Assembly (NCBI GenBank): GCA_017458675.1
Contig: JAFTAM010000136.1
Span: forward strand, 1-52,820
Source: a bacterium
GTDB taxonomy: Bacteria > Vulcanimicrobiota > Xenobia > Xenobiales > Xenobiaceae
Direction: 5' to 3'
Length of the DNA stretch: 52,820 nt
The notes under the pieces were generated by a model, which saw only the letters and a program-made list of their open reading frames with translations, had not been told where the DNA came from and did no database searches. The position numbers were made by a program, and so were the translations under genes. Each line of letters begins with the position of its first letter. The stretch's first letter is position 1. Positions 1-9,308 of the stretch are shown here, piece by piece.

Positions 1-98
1 CGCGCTCGCTTACGCTCGAATCTCCGCGTACGCGTCAAAGAAAACCTTTATTAAGAATGTATGCTAAAAGCTCGTTTTTGCTTAACTTACCGACATTG
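1..98 (+). mobile_element. MITE copy R1 (3' part, cut by window edge)
   Basis: This is the right-hand part of the dispersed element described for the copy at 8392-8645. It holds the right arm of the central palindrome (CAAAGAAAACC) and the right terminal inverted repeat (TTGCTTAACTTACCGACATTG). The left part lies outside the window. It belongs to the central-arm variant A. Confidence 0.8.
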
Positions 99-100
99 CC

Positions 101-133
101 GGCAGGTTTAGTGAACCTGCCGAGGGCTTTTTT
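101..133 (+). terminator. Hairpin with T-run next to MITE R1
   Basis: An 8-bp perfect stem (GGCAGGTT / AACCTGCC) with a 5-nt loop is followed after GAGGGC by six T. It reads as a plus-strand intrinsic terminator although no plus-strand gene is visible before it. It lies just past the stop codon of the minus-strand gene that ends at 144, so it could also shield that gene from incoming transcription. Confidence 0.45.
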
Positions 134-143
134 CGCGCTTCAG

Positions 144-1586
144 CTAATAGCGGCTGTTTTCAGGCCAGTCTGTATTTTCATACTGCTCCTCGGAATAATA
201 CTGTTCTTCAGAATCATACTGCTCCTCGGAATAATACTGTTCTTCAGAATCATACTGCTCCTCGGAATAATACTGCTCTTCGGAACCGTACCGCTCCTCA
301 GAATCATATCGCTCCCCGGAACCGTACCGCTCTTCGGAATCATGCCGCTCTCCGGAATCTGTCGGGGGGCGTTTTCGAGGTTTTTCCTGATTTTCAGGCG
401 GGCTCTCGCCCCTATGACGCTCTGTAAATGGCAGAATGTACAGAGCGGCAGATATGGCCAGCAGCGCGCCGCCGATTACGGTTTCGCCGCTGAGCAGCCA
501 GGTCAGTCCGGCGGTCAGCAGGAGCAGGGCCAGCGTAATCCTCACTACTGATAAGATACTCCAGTCCCGATTGTTTTTGCTGTCGGCGGCGGAGCCGTTT
601 AGCAGCAGACGTACAGGCGCGAAGCCCATCAGCTTCTGCCAGGGCATGAAGGCGCTTCCCAGCAGCGTTATCACCAGACTGAGGCAGCGCATTATCCAGT
701 CAAAGACGGCCTCTTCTTTGTTGATTTTATCGATCATCTCATCAAGAGAAACTCTGCCGTTGACAATTTTAGACAGATAAACGTCGTCGGGGTCGCTGCT
801 GTCGCGGAAGCGTACCAGGCTGTCGCCCTTGACGGCGGCTATAATGCTGATTTCGGAGACCGGCGCGCAGGAGAAGGTTATGCGCACGTCGCCCAGGCTG
901 GGCTCGCCGGGATCCATGCCGATGTAAATTCCTGCGCCGGTTTTGTGCAGCAGATTTACGGAAATATTCAGCTTCTGCGCGATCCTGTTCTTTTTTTCTT
1001 CGTTAAAATCAAAACTGACGGGCTCGGAGCCTTCGTATGAATCCAGGAGAGACGAAGGCAGACGGTAGGCGCCGAAACTGGCGTTTTTGGTCTGCAGCTT
1101 CAGATCGTCAACGGTTGTAATGGGCGGCTTGGCTTGGTATTTGTAGTAATCGTCATGGAAAGCGCCGGAGGAGACGGGACTGTTTGTCCAGAGGCTGTAG
1201 TAGGAGTAGTATTCTTCGGAACGTCCGTCGTCTCCGGTGGTGGTGTGCTTTGACTCAGTAAGCTGGTAATACTCCGCCTTTCTGTTGTAGGTTAAGGCTT
1301 TAACTCTTACCCCAAAGAGCGGATCTTCGAGCTCATCCTGACACTTGGGTTCTCCGCAGGCGTGGACCAGTTTGCCGTCCAGAGCAGGATCGAGTTTTGA
1401 AATATCGGACATCTCGACGGCTTCATTGAGGGCTCTGGCGCTGAGATGTCTGAAGCGCACCGTTTGATATTCAGACATCCAAAGAATGAGTACTCCGCCC
1501 AGTACTGCGACTGAGCCCAGCAGAAAAACAAAAAAATCTTTAAAGATATTTTTGCCGTTTTTATATTTTTTTTTCTTTCTTGACAT
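144..1586 (-). CDS. TMEM43-like membrane protein with hexapeptide-repeat tail
   Basis: This 480-residue protein has the layout of the TMEM43/LUMA family (Pfam TMEM43). An N-terminal membrane segment lies at about residues 17-37. The family-typical stretch follows at about 50-115 (ALNEAVEMSDISKLDPALDG, then GKLVHACGE and DPLFGVRVKAL). A long extracytoplasmic region comes next, then three hydrophobic helices between about 296 and 388. The role of bacterial members is unknown. The C-terminus is unusual: after a basic, proline-rich linker, residues 410-469 are ten hexapeptide units of the type (D/Y/G)SEEQY or (D/G)SEERY. The start is an ATG with only a weak AAAGAA ribosome-binding site. The family call is firm on pattern; the function is not known. 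Confidence 0.75.
   Translation of the reverse strand: MSRKKKKYKNGKNIFKDFFVFLLGSVAVLGGVLILWMSEYQTVRFRHLSARALNEAVEMSDISKLDPALDGKLVHACGEPKCQDELEDPLFGVRVKALTYNRKAEYYQLTESKHTTTGDDGRSEEYYSYYSLWTNSPVSSGAFHDDYYKYQAKPPITTVDDLKLQTKNASFGAYRLPSSLLDSYEGSEPVSFDFNEEKKNRIAQKLNISVNLLHKTGAGIYIGMDPGEPSLGDVRITFSCAPVSEISIIAAVKGDSLVRFRDSSDPDDVYLSKIVNGRVSLDEMIDKINKEEAVFDWIMRCLSLVITLLGSAFMPWQKLMGFAPVRLLLNGSAADSKNNRDWSILSVVRITLALLLLTAGLTWLLSGETVIGGALLAISAALYILPFTERHRGESPPENQEKPRKRPPTDSGERHDSEERYGSGERYDSEERYGSEEQYYSEEQYDSEEQYYSEEQYDSEEQYYSEEQYENTDWPENSRY
180..359 (-). repeat. 18-bp tandem repeat encoding a hexapeptide tail
   Basis: Ten in-frame 18-bp units encode six residues each. Units next to the 3' end alternate YSEEQY and DSEEQY and are nearly identical in DNA, giving a 36-bp higher-order period. 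Units further inside the gene are more diverged (GSGERY, DSEERY, DSGERH). Because the units are multiples of three, copy-number change by slippage would keep the frame. Confidence 0.9.
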
Positions 1587-1791
1587 TTCTTTATTATTTT
1601 ATGAGCGTCGGTTCCGGCTGCATGTTTTGACGGCCGGAGCGGGCGAAGGCTCAGTCTGAGCCGTAAATGGAGCTTTATCGAAGAAGCGGATATGCTTACA
1701 GGCGCCGCACTCGTCTTTGCGCCGTCAACGGCGGCGAGGAGACCCGCCGGGAACGGCTGCGGAAGGGAAGCGGCGGCATCTGCGCGCCAGG

Positions 1792-2739
1792 TTATTTATA
1801 CAGGTCTTTAAGGGAAAAGTCGGCTAAAATCAACTTTACGGCCAGGGATGCGGCGGTGAGGCCGAAAGCGCCGGTGACGAAGCTGAAGGTTCCGCAGGGC
1901 GGAGCGTGGCGTCCCTGTCCCATCGCCAGGCAGGAGGAATCGGCTTCGTCGTCTTCGGCGTTATCGGCGCTTTTGGACAGGAGCCGTACTTTGGCGAGCG
2001 GATCTTCCGCCTCTCCTGCGTCTTGAAAGAGCTGTGGGGGAAGCTCGAACGGCTGTCGGGGCAGTTCTTCAGAATAGACCGCGGGAATTCTGAAGGAGCG
2101 GTTGGAGGGGAAGGCGTAGTCGCGGCGCAGCTTTTTGCGGACCTGCAGGGCTACCGGATCGTTTCTGGTATGGCTTAAATCGCAGACTTTAATTTTGGTC
2201 GGATCGCTGCGTCCTCCCGCGCCGGTCGAGCAGACTATGGGGAGCTCTCTTTGGAGAGCCGAATTCAGGAGGTGGCATTTATAGGTAATGTTATCTATGC
2301 AGTCCAGAACGATGTCGGGCTGCAGATCCCACAGGAGATCGGCGGTTTGAGGACAGTAAACCGTCTCCAGGGCGTCGATTGTGCTCCAGGGATTTATGGA
2401 GCGCAGACGCCTGGCCATGACCTGAGTTTTGGGCAATCCGGCAGTGGATTCGGCGCCGAGCTCGGGACAGCCGGCCAGACAGGGAAGCTGGCGGTTCAGG
2501 TTGCTGGGATTGACTCTGTCAAAATCCAGAAGGGTGATGCGCCCTACGGCGCTTCTGGCCAGGGCTTCCGCCGCCCACGAGCCTACTCCGCCTACGCCGA
2601 CGACTGCTAAGTGAGTATTTTCCAGCTTTTTAAAGCCTGACGGTCCGACGCTGCGGATCAACCGTTCAAAATGGCGCAGCTTCTCTCTGTCAGTTGATAG
2701 CAGAGAAGCGCATTCTTTACAATTTTCGGAAGTGTTCAT
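1792..2739 (-). CDS. tcdA: tRNA threonylcarbamoyladenosine dehydratase (ThiF/E1-like)
   Basis: TcdA (CsdL) uses ATP to cyclise the t6A37 modification of ANN-decoding tRNAs to ct6A. The 315-residue protein has the E1-like Rossmann nucleotide-binding loop AVVGVGGVGSWAAEALARS (about residues 45-63), the NLNRQ motif (about 82) and the IDNITYKCHL segment. It also has the GAGGRSDPTKIKVCDLSHTRNDP stretch that separates TcdA from ThiF and MoeB. The region at about 255-275 (DAGEAEDPLAKVRLLSKSAD) looks like a lineage insert. It starts at ATG 24 bp after alr on the same strand, with a poor ribosome-binding site, so it is probably co-transcribed with alr. Confidence 0.85.
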   Translation of the reverse strand: MNTSENCKECASLLSTDREKLRHFERLIRSVGPSGFKKLENTHLAVVGVGGVGSWAAEALARSAVGRITLLDFDRVNPSNLNRQLPCLAGCPELGAESTAGLPKTQVMARRLRSINPWSTIDALETVYCPQTADLLWDLQPDIVLDCIDNITYKCHLLNSALQRELPIVCSTGAGGRSDPTKIKVCDLSHTRNDPVALQVRKKLRRDYAFPSNRSFRIPAVYSEELPRQPFELPPQLFQDAGEAEDPLAKVRLLSKSADNAEDDEADSSCLAMGQGRHAPPCGTFSFVTGAFGLTAASLAVKLILADFSLKDLYK

Positions 2740-2763
2740 CTTTAAAACGCCGCAGAACCGAGT

Positions 2764-4011
2764 TTATTCTTTGTCCTGGAGGTTGGCCAGCACATCGGGA
2801 CGCCTGCCCAGATAAAATCTGGGGATATGCATGGGAATGTTGGTGAGCACCTCATAGCTGATGGTGCCGATCTTTTTGGCCACTTCGTCGGCAGAAATAT
2901 ATTCGCGCCCCTGGCGTCCGATAATGACCGCTTCTTCGCCCGGCTTTACTCCGGGTATGTCGGTGATGTCGGCCATGCACAGGTTCATGCAGACTCTCCC
3001 TAATATCGGAGCGCGGCAGCCCATGATGAGAATTTCACCGCATCCGCTCAGACTTCGGCTGAAGCCGTCGGCATAGCCCACGGGAATTAAAGCGATGTCG
3101 GTGGTGCGGCGGCAGATGTAAGTCCCTCCGTAGCCTATGGCGCTTCCGGCGGGAACGGTTTTGGTCTGCAGGACGACAGCTTTAAATGAAAGAGCCGGAT
3201 TTATGTATTGAGAAGTATCGATTTTGCTGATATTAAAATTTTCTTCGAGCTGCAGGTTGGCCAGCCGATACAGATCGGCGTTTTTGCCTTTCATTATCAG
3301 GCGGGTCTGCTCTGAGGGCCAGTAGCCGTAGATGGCTATGCCGCCTCTGGTCAGATCGTATTTGGCGTTTTCCAGGAGCAGAGTTCCGGCGGAAGCGGCA
3401 ATATGCTTATAGGGAATGATGATTCCCTTCTGCTCCAATCCTTCGATTAAATATTTAAAGCCTTCAAGCTGCCTGCGCGTATAGGACTGATCGAGCTGGT
3501 CGGCGGAGGAAAAGTGCGAATAAAGGCCTTCAATTTCCAGGTTAGGCAGCTCCCGCAATTTATCGGCAAACTCCAGGATCTCCTCCGGGGACACCGACAT
3601 GCGGCCCATGCCGGTATCGACCTTTAAATGGACCTTGGCGGTTTTGTTCATTTTGACGGCCGTTTCGGAAACGAGCTCGGCGAACTGAAGATCTGAAACG
3701 GGAGGACGCAGGTCCAGTTCGACGGCCTTTTCAATCTGGCAGGGCAGAATAGGAGCGATGATGACGATTGGCTTAGTGATGCCGACCTTGCGCAGTCTCT
3801 GGGCTTCCTGGACGTTGACGACGGCGAAGCCCCAGGCTTCCTCCTCGTCCAGGGTCAGCGCCACGGCCTCCAGACCGTGGCCGTAAGCTTCGCTTTTTAC
3901 GACTGCCAGAATTTTGGCGGGGGCGGAAAACTTTTTAAGGCTGCGGAAATTGCTGCGGATAACGTCTAAATCTACTTCAACCCAACTGGTATGGCGATGT
4001 GTGGTTAGCAA
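2764..4011 (-). CDS. alr: Alanine racemase
   Basis: This PLP enzyme makes D-alanine for peptidoglycan. The 415-residue product is slightly longer than usual (about 360-390). The PLP-lysine motif is AVVKSEAYGHG (about residues 36-46; the usual form is VKANAYGHG). HLKVDTGMGRMSV follows at about 133-145, and the catalytic-Tyr loop AIGYGGTY in the C-terminal barrel at about 285. The usual CMD triplet of the C-terminal domain reads RVCMNLCM here, an Asp-to-Asn change. The start is TTG (4011) with GAG about 8 nt upstream and no better in-frame codon nearby. tcdA follows after 24 bp. Confidence 0.9.
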   Translation of the reverse strand: MLTTHRHTSWVEVDLDVIRSNFRSLKKFSAPAKILAVVKSEAYGHGLEAVALTLDEEEAWGFAVVNVQEAQRLRKVGITKPIVIIAPILPCQIEKAVELDLRPPVSDLQFAELVSETAVKMNKTAKVHLKVDTGMGRMSVSPEEILEFADKLRELPNLEIEGLYSHFSSADQLDQSYTRRQLEGFKYLIEGLEQKGIIIPYKHIAASAGTLLLENAKYDLTRGGIAIYGYWPSEQTRLIMKGKNADLYRLANLQLEENFNISKIDTSQYINPALSFKAVVLQTKTVPAGSAIGYGGTYICRRTTDIALIPVGYADGFSRSLSGCGEILIMGCRAPILGRVCMNLCMADITDIPGVKPGEEAVIIGRQGREYISADEVAKKIGTISYEVLTNIPMHIPRFYLGRRPDVLANLQDKE

Positions 4012-4180
4012 TGTAATTCTCGATTCTGTAAGCTCCGGGTCATTATAATTCCTTTGCGGCGTTAAGGCAAATTAAAAATGTGAAAAAATGCTATATTTGC
4101 AGTAATATTGGCCTTATGGGGGTATCAGCAGGATAAAATAATACTATTAGTGAAAATAATCCGCTTTTAAAGCTAAAGCG

Positions 4181-4201
4181 AATGAGCTTTTTAAGCTCAT
4201 T
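4181..4201. promoter_or_regulatory. Perfect inverted repeat in divergent intergenic region
   Basis: AATGAGCTT-TTT-AAGCTCATT is a 9-bp perfect stem with a 3-nt loop. It lies 85 bp upstream of the TPR/SEC-C gene in the AT-rich region between two divergently transcribed genes. It could be an operator or a leader hairpin; nothing in the sequence decides which. Confidence 0.4.
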
Positions 4202-4286
4202 AAATTTGTATTTTTTGATTTATGCAGATGCCGGGAGCGGCTAAGCTTCAGGCGGACAGGCGAGCAGAAACAAAGTAGGAGTTCAG

Positions 4287-5531
4287 ATGTCAGATATTAC
4301 CGCAGATATAAACGCTTCTCTCAAGACAATTGAGGATTATTTAAAGGCTCAGGAAAATGAGAAGGCTTTAGAGGAGCTGAAAAGCTTAAGCAAAGAGGAT
4401 ATGAAGCCGGAGGATTTTATCCTTTATACTCATTTGTACGGTTTGACTCTTTCCCGTTTTAACAAATTGGACGACGCCGTTTCTTACTTCCGCCGCAGCC
4501 GCAATGCTGCCGAGAAGGAGGGAGATCTTCGTTCGGTGGCCCGCGAGGATGAGCTTTTAGGTTCAGTATATCATCAGCGTGAGCGTCTGCGCGAAGCCAA
4601 CACGCATTACAGCAATGCTCTGCGCATCTGGACCTCTTTGGGAGACATAGAGGGGCAGGGACGCGGACACCGCGATTTGGGCAATCTCTATGTAGACGGC
4701 GGAGATTTCAAAAATGCTACGGTCGAATACGATAAGAGCTGCGAGTTCTTCCGTCAGGCCGGTAAATTTGAGGAAATGGCGCCCGCCGTCATGCACCGCG
4801 GCACCTTAGCCTATCAGGAAAAGGGCTTGTCGGCGGCTTTAGGCGTCTATCATAAGGCTATTGAGGAAGAAAAGTGCACCCATTATTCGGTCCTCAACAA
4901 TTACGGCTTTATGCTCATGCTCAACAACCAGCCCCAGGACGCCCTTAACTATCTGCAGCGTTCCTTAGAGGTTCTGAAGGAAAAGAACATCAGCGACGAC
5001 GATTTGGCCCTGACTACCTTGAATATCGGTATTGTCTGTGCTCTGCTCGATAAGCTGGAGGAGGCGGAAGAACATCTGCGCGAGGCTTCCGAGCTTCTCG
5101 AGAAATATCCCAACGCCAAGGTCGTCGAGCTGCTGCTCCAGGCTAATTTGAAATATGCCGACAAAGGCTTCTCCAAGTATCTCATTGTGGACAACGGTCA
5201 GAAGCGGGCCGTGGCTCATTTGAACCTGGCGGCTGTTTTAGCCTGGAAAGGCCGCATAGAAGAAGCCAAGGCCGAAATTGCCAAAGGTATTGAGGCTGAC
5301 CGCAATGTCGGCTATCCTTACTTGTCGGCCGGATGGGTCTATCTGGAGGCCGGCATGAGCGCGGAAGCTTCTTCGGCATTTTACAGAGCCTGCAGCTATG
5401 AGCCTAAAAACGAAGAGTTCCGCAAGGCCCTGAATTTGGTCAATCCCTATGCCAACGCCAAGGTGGGGCGCAACGATCCCTGCCCCTGCGGCAGCGGCAA
5501 GAAATTTAAGAAGTGTCACGGCAACGTATAA
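4287..5531 (+). CDS. TPR-repeat protein with C-terminal SEC-C zinc motif
   Basis: This 414-residue soluble protein has no signal peptide. Tandem tetratricopeptide-like helical pairs fill about residues 10-385; examples are [19 protein letters not shown] and ALNNYGFML...[12 protein letters not shown] in type. It ends with a SEC-C zinc-binding motif, [19 protein letters not shown] (about residues 393-411), the same module found at the C-terminus of SecA, where it binds SecB and ribosomes. A scaffold or adaptor role in secretion or translation is possible but not shown. ATG start with TAGGAG 6 nt upstream. It is a single-gene unit, divergent from alr. Confidence 0.85.
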   Translation: MSDITADINASLKTIEDYLKAQENEKALEELKSLSKEDMKPEDFILYTHLYGLTLSRFNKLDDAVSYFRRSRNAAEKEGDLRSVAREDELLGSVYHQRERLREANTHYSNALRIWTSLGDIEGQGRGHRDLGNLYVDGGDFKNATVEYDKSCEFFRQAGKFEEMAPAVMHRGTLAYQEKGLSAALGVYHKAIEEEKCTHYSVLNNYGFMLMLNNQPQDALNYLQRSLEVLKEKNISDDDLALTTLNIGIVCALLDKLEEAEEHLREASELLEKYPNAKVVELLLQANLKYADKGFSKYLIVDNGQKRAVAHLNLAAVLAWKGRIEEAKAEIAKGIEADRNVGYPYLSAGWVYLEAGMSAEASSAFYRACSYEPKNEEFRKALNLVNPYANAKVGRNDPCPCGSGKKFKKCHGNV

Positions 5532-5668
5532 ACTGAAATCTTTTTCGGTTCATACCGCTTAACTGTGCAGACTGTTCGGGGCTTTTACTTATTTTTTTAC
5601 AGTTTCAGCTTCCGGACAGTTTTTTGTTTAAGCCGCTTGATAATACACAGATAAGAGAGGGGCAGAAC

Positions 5669-8296
5669 GTGGATGAAGAGATATTGATTATTTTTGCTTT
5701 ATTCTTAATTTTTGGCGTCCCTTTGATCGCTTTTATAGGGATAATAGTGTCTTTAGTAAGACTAAATTCCCGCGTAAAAAAAGCGGAGGCTGAAATTACT
5801 GCTTTAAAACAGAACGTCGGTTTTATCGGAGCTCTCCCGGCTGCGGGAGCCGCGGTCAGCCTTTCCAAGGCGTCTGCGGGACCGCAGGCCGGAGGCGCGT
5901 CCGTACCTGCGCCTGCCTCTGCAGCCGCTGCGTCCGCCGCTCCTTCGGCAGCCGCTATGACTGCGGCGGTCCCGGCGGCAGCGCAGGTTTCGCCTTTGGC
6001 GGCTCCGGGAGAAAAGCCTGCAGAACTTAAAAGCGATATTAAGGCCGGCAGCATTCCCGCGCCCGCACCGGCAGTATTGGCTGCAAAGCCGCAGCCCGAG
6101 AAGCCTGCCGGGAAAAAGAGCGGCTCCGATCTGGAGAGCTTCTTCCTGGACAACATTTTCAGCAAGCTGGGCGCTTTAGCCATTATCGCCTTTATAATTC
6201 TGTTCATAAAGTGGGCCTCTTCCTTTGCCCTGGTAACTCCGGCCATGAAGGTGGCGTCGGTCTATCTGCTGAGCTTAGCCTTTGTAGGCGGGGGTTTCTT
6301 CATGCTGAAAAAGCCCAATATGCGCGGTTTTTCGGAACTGCTCATCGGCTTGGGCGTGGCCGGATCGATAATTATTACCTATGCCGGCAGTTTCTTTTAT
6401 AACATCTGGGACCCCTGGATAAGCGTGGCTCTGGCTTCTCTCATACTGCTGGCCGTTTATATTTCGGCCGGCTTTATGCAGCGCATTTCCGTGCTGTGCA
6501 TGGGAATTGTGGGAGGCTATGCCAATTTAATCTTTATCTGGTCGGCCATTAAGAACGATGTTACCTTCTGCATATATCTGGCCTTCCTGACGGCCTTATG
6601 CGTTTTCGGAGCCCTGCGCTGCAAGGCCTGGAAAGCCTTGGTCTCCGTCAACCTGGCGATTTCGGCTGTCTTCTTAATACTGAGCAGCGAAGATTTTAAA
6701 ATCAGCGTAACCGGAACCGTAATCTGGGGATGCATCTGGCTGCTGCATATTCTCTACGATTATTTCCGGACCGACGCCGGCGAGGAAGCGTCGAGCTTCA
6801 AGCAGCATTTCAGCGTCTATTTCAACCATTTCATTCTGCTGGCGGTAGGCAACTTCTGCTGTCTGCTCCACTGCTACGAGGGCAACGCCGTTATGGCCGC
6901 CGCCGTTTTGGCTTTAGGCTTTGCGGCTTACCTGCGCAGGCAGGCTGCTCCGCGTCTGAGCGCCGCTTTAATTTACATGGCCGTTTTCAGCGCGGCGGCG
7001 GCTATTATCTCCTGGGACAGCATGATTCTGCGTCTGCTGGCCTTGGGTATCGGCTCTTTGGCCGTAATGTACGGCGCGCTCTTCCTGGCTTCCGATAAGA
7101 CTCAGCGCAAAGGGCTGCTGATATGGAGCCACATTTATCTGGTTATCATGCTTCCGGTTCTGACCTGCGGCGAAGTTTTCTTCCTTTCCTCTGAGGGCGG
7201 CGAGTTTAAGAACCTGGCTATAGTCCTTTTCGGCATTATGATCGCCTTCTGGCTGGCGGCTCATATACTGCTCAGGATCAAAAACAGCGAGGAACCTAAG
7301 TTTAATTCTTTCTCCCTGTGGGCGGCCATCACTCTGATTCATTTCTATATAGGTCTGGAGCTGTATAATTTCCTCAACAACGCTATGCCCGGCGCGGATG
7401 CGGACGTTCTTGAAGATTTCCAGTATTTCGCCATCGTCATCCTGCTCACGGTTTATGCTATGCAGACCCTTTGGCAGTACAGCCGCAACGGCAATAAGTT
7501 CTTTGTTATAAGCGGCGCTTTGGCGGCTTTTTACAGTACCTTAATGCTCTTTGCCTATATGTTCATCGCCGATCATACCATGCTGCCCATTGCCAATATA
7601 GGCTTTGTCTCCTTCGGTCTGGCCATAATTCTGGCCGGCAGCTGCGCTTATGTCTATAAGAGCAAATTCTTCCTGGTCTGGATCGCGTTTTTGTGCTGGG
7701 CCTTAGTCCACACGGAAGGGCGCAATTTTGTCGAACTTCTGCACATGGAGGCGATCACGACAGTATTCTGGTCTCTGTGCGCGGCTGCTATTCTCTTTGT
7801 CGGCATTCGCTTTAAGGAGCGCAGCCTGACCTTCTCGGGCATTTTTATCGTAGCCTGCACGCTTCTGCGCGTCGTGTTTTACGATATCGCCGACCTGTCG
7901 ACCGGCTATAAGCTCGTCTCGTTCCTGGTTCTGGGCGTCATGCTGCTGGCGGTATCTTTCTTCTACTCCAGACGCCGCCATACTGAGGCAGTTGTCGAAG
8001 CGGCCGTTTCCGGAGCCTTGAGCCCTGCGGCGGGCACGCAGCCTTTGCCTGAAAACAATCCTGCCGTTCCTTTGGTCAACGCCGCCGTACCGCCTGCAGC
8101 CGTTTCGCCGGCGCCTGCGGCCGCTCCGCCCGTTAACGCGCCTGTTCAGCAGGTTCAGGCGGCTCCTTCTCCTGAAGCGCCTTCCGCTTCTTCAGCGCCG
8201 GCGGCCGGTCAGAGTCCCTTCGCCGGAGGAACTTCTTCCGCCGCTGAAAATCCGCAGCTCAATGCGGGTCAGCTAGGAAGCTGGCATAAAAGCTGA
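5669..8296 (+). CDS. DUF2339 polytopic membrane protein
   Basis: I chose GTG 5669, which has AGAGAGGGG 6 nt upstream and makes the protein begin MDEEILIIFALFLIFG, a membrane anchor. This gives 875 residues. A short coiled coil follows (NSRVKKAEAEITALKQNV), then an Ala/Pro-rich linker (about residues 50-150). Next comes the family hallmark DLESFFLDNIFSKLGALAIIAFIILF and about twenty further hydrophobic helices to about residue 770. The last 100 residues are again Ala/Pro-rich and disordered. DUF2339 proteins are large inner-membrane proteins of unknown role. A strong terminator follows the stop codon, so the gene appears monocistronic. Confidence 0.85.
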   Translation: MDEEILIIFALFLIFGVPLIAFIGIIVSLVRLNSRVKKAEAEITALKQNVGFIGALPAAGAAVSLSKASAGPQAGGASVPAPASAAAASAAPSAAAMTAAVPAAAQVSPLAAPGEKPAELKSDIKAGSIPAPAPAVLAAKPQPEKPAGKKSGSDLESFFLDNIFSKLGALAIIAFIILFIKWASSFALVTPAMKVASVYLLSLAFVGGGFFMLKKPNMRGFSELLIGLGVAGSIIITYAGSFFYNIWDPWISVALASLILLAVYISAGFMQRISVLCMGIVGGYANLIFIWSAIKNDVTFCIYLAFLTALCVFGALRCKAWKALVSVNLAISAVFLILSSEDFKISVTGTVIWGCIWLLHILYDYFRTDAGEEASSFKQHFSVYFNHFILLAVGNFCCLLHCYEGNAVMAAAVLALGFAAYLRRQAAPRLSAALIYMAVFSAAAAIISWDSMILRLLALGIGSLAVMYGALFLASDKTQRKGLLIWSHIYLVIMLPVLTCGEVFFLSSEGGEFKNLAIVLFGIMIAFWLAAHILLRIKNSEEPKFNSFSLWAAITLIHFYIGLELYNFLNNAMPGADADVLEDFQYFAIVILLTVYAMQTLWQYSRNGNKFFVISGALAAFYSTLMLFAYMFIADHTMLPIANIGFVSFGLAIILAGSCAYVYKSKFFLVWIAFLCWALVHTEGRNFVELLHMEAITTVFWSLCAAAILFVGIRFKERSLTFSGIFIVACTLLRVVFYDIADLSTGYKLVSFLVLGVMLLAVSFFYSRRRHTEAVVEAAVSGALSPAAGTQPLPENNPAVPLVNAAVPPAAVSPAPAAAPPVNAPVQQVQAAPSPEAPSASSAPAAGQSPFAGGTSSAAENPQLNAGQLGSWHKS

Positions 8297-8317
8297 TATA
8301 CGTTTGCGCAAACGCTG

Positions 8318-8356
8318 AAAGCTGCGGCCTGTTCACTCGGGCTGCAGCTTTTTTTA
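8318..8356 (+). terminator. Intrinsic terminator after the DUF2339 gene
   Basis: A 12-bp stem with one G-U pair (AAAGCTGCGGCC / GGGCTGCAGCTTT) has a 9-nt loop and runs into seven T. It lies 21 bp after the stop codon at 8296. Confidence 0.85.
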
Positions 8357-8391
8357 TGCGGCTTTGCGGCTGCTGCGGGAGCTTATACGGT

Positions 8392-8645
8392 CAATGTCGT
8401 AAAGTTAAGGCAAAATATTGCTAAAAAGTGTACATTATCTTATTTTACCAATGCTTGGAAATGTTTCCTTTGTCATTCTGAGCGAAGAATCTGTCAAGCA
8501 TGTTCTGCGTGTTTGCGTTATGTCGGTTTTCTTTGTCGCTGCCGCTCCGCGCTCGCGTACGCTCGAATCTCCGCGTACGCGTCAAAGAAAACCTTTATTA
8601 AGCACGTATGCTGTAAGCACGTTTTTGCTTAACTTACCGACAGTA
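8392..8645 (+). mobile_element. MITE copy R2 with 10-bp target-site duplication
   Basis: This is an intact copy of the dispersed element. The left end is CAATGTCGTAAAGTTAAGG and the right end is CTTAACTTACCGACAGTA, imperfect inverted repeats with 17 of about 21 bases matching. An 11-bp perfect internal inverted repeat (GGTTTTCTTTG 8525-8535, CAAAGAAAACC 8583-8593) brackets a GC-rich centre. A TCATTCTGAGCGAAGAATCT segment lies near 8475. It is flanked by CTTATACGGT (8382-8391) and CTTATACGGC (8646-8655), a 9/10 direct repeat. It sits between two convergent genes and encodes no transposase. Confidence 0.9.
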
Positions 8646-8660
8646 CTTATACGGCGGGCT

Positions 8661-9140
8661 TTACTGCTCATGCCAGATATTGTTTTCGGCCAGCCACTGA
8701 ATTACGTAGTTCAGGTTAGGCTCGCTCCAGTGTTTTTTGACGTGCTTATCCCACATTTCCAGAACCAAGCGGCGGCATTCGGCGGTAATTTTGGATAACG
8801 GTTCGGTGTAATTTCCTTCTTTGTCTAAATGATCGTGGCAGTAAACCACCAGATCGTACTCCTTGTCCATAGCTGAAATATCGGCGTAGCGATCGGCAAA
8901 TTCCGTGTACCATTCGTAAAAATCGTCTCCGCCGTCGGAAACCGCCGCTTCAAAATCGCTCAGCAGATAGTCGTCCTCGTGAGAGTATATGAATTCAAAA
9001 ACCGCGTCGAAGAGAGATTTCGGCACGTGCAGATAGGCTTCGGGCAGGGCCGCCTCGATGTCTTCGGCCCTGAGCTTAAAGAAGGGATATTCATCCAGGA
9101 GACGCTCCTGAGCCGATATTTTTAAAATGATCTTTTTCAT
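8661..9140 (-). CDS. Acidic 159-residue protein, unknown function
   Basis: I recognise no family. The protein has 34 Asp/Glu against 16 Lys/Arg, no signal peptide and no membrane helix. It looks compact and globular, with several Trp/Tyr-rich segments (DDFYEWYTEF, EMWDKHVKKHW, VIQWLAENNIWHEQ). The start is ATG with no clear ribosome-binding site. It is divergent from the first nuclease gene, with a 168-bp AT-rich shared upstream region. Small acidic proteins are known as inhibitors of this nuclease class (NuiA for Anabaena NucA), so an immunity or inhibitor role is one possibility, purely from position and charge. Confidence 0.65.
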   Translation of the reverse strand: MKKIILKISAQERLLDEYPFFKLRAEDIEAALPEAYLHVPKSLFDAVFEFIYSHEDDYLLSDFEAAVSDGGDDFYEWYTEFADRYADISAMDKEYDLVVYCHDHLDKEGNYTEPLSKITAECRRLVLEMWDKHVKKHWSEPNLNYVIQWLAENNIWHEQ

Positions 9141-9248
9141 GACGGTAAAGGAAAGACAATATTTTTGATATTTTCCATTAATTTTAACATTATTGCCGAA
9201 AAAACTGCATATTTATTTATTTTAATTGTGTAAAATAATAGAGCTGTT

Positions 9249-9264
9249 AATTAAACGTTTAATT
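9249..9264. promoter_or_regulatory. Perfect 16-bp palindrome upstream of nuclease 1
   Basis: AATTAAACGTTTAATT is a perfect dyad 44 bp upstream of the likely start of nuclease 1. The surroundings are AT-rich (ATTTATTTATTTTAATTGTG). The position in the divergent region with the acidic-protein gene suits an operator. No clear -35/-10 pair could be assigned. Confidence 0.4.
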
Positions 9265-9308
9265 TAATTAGTGAGCTATAAATAAGAAAATAAGGCGGTA
9301 TGCTTTTT

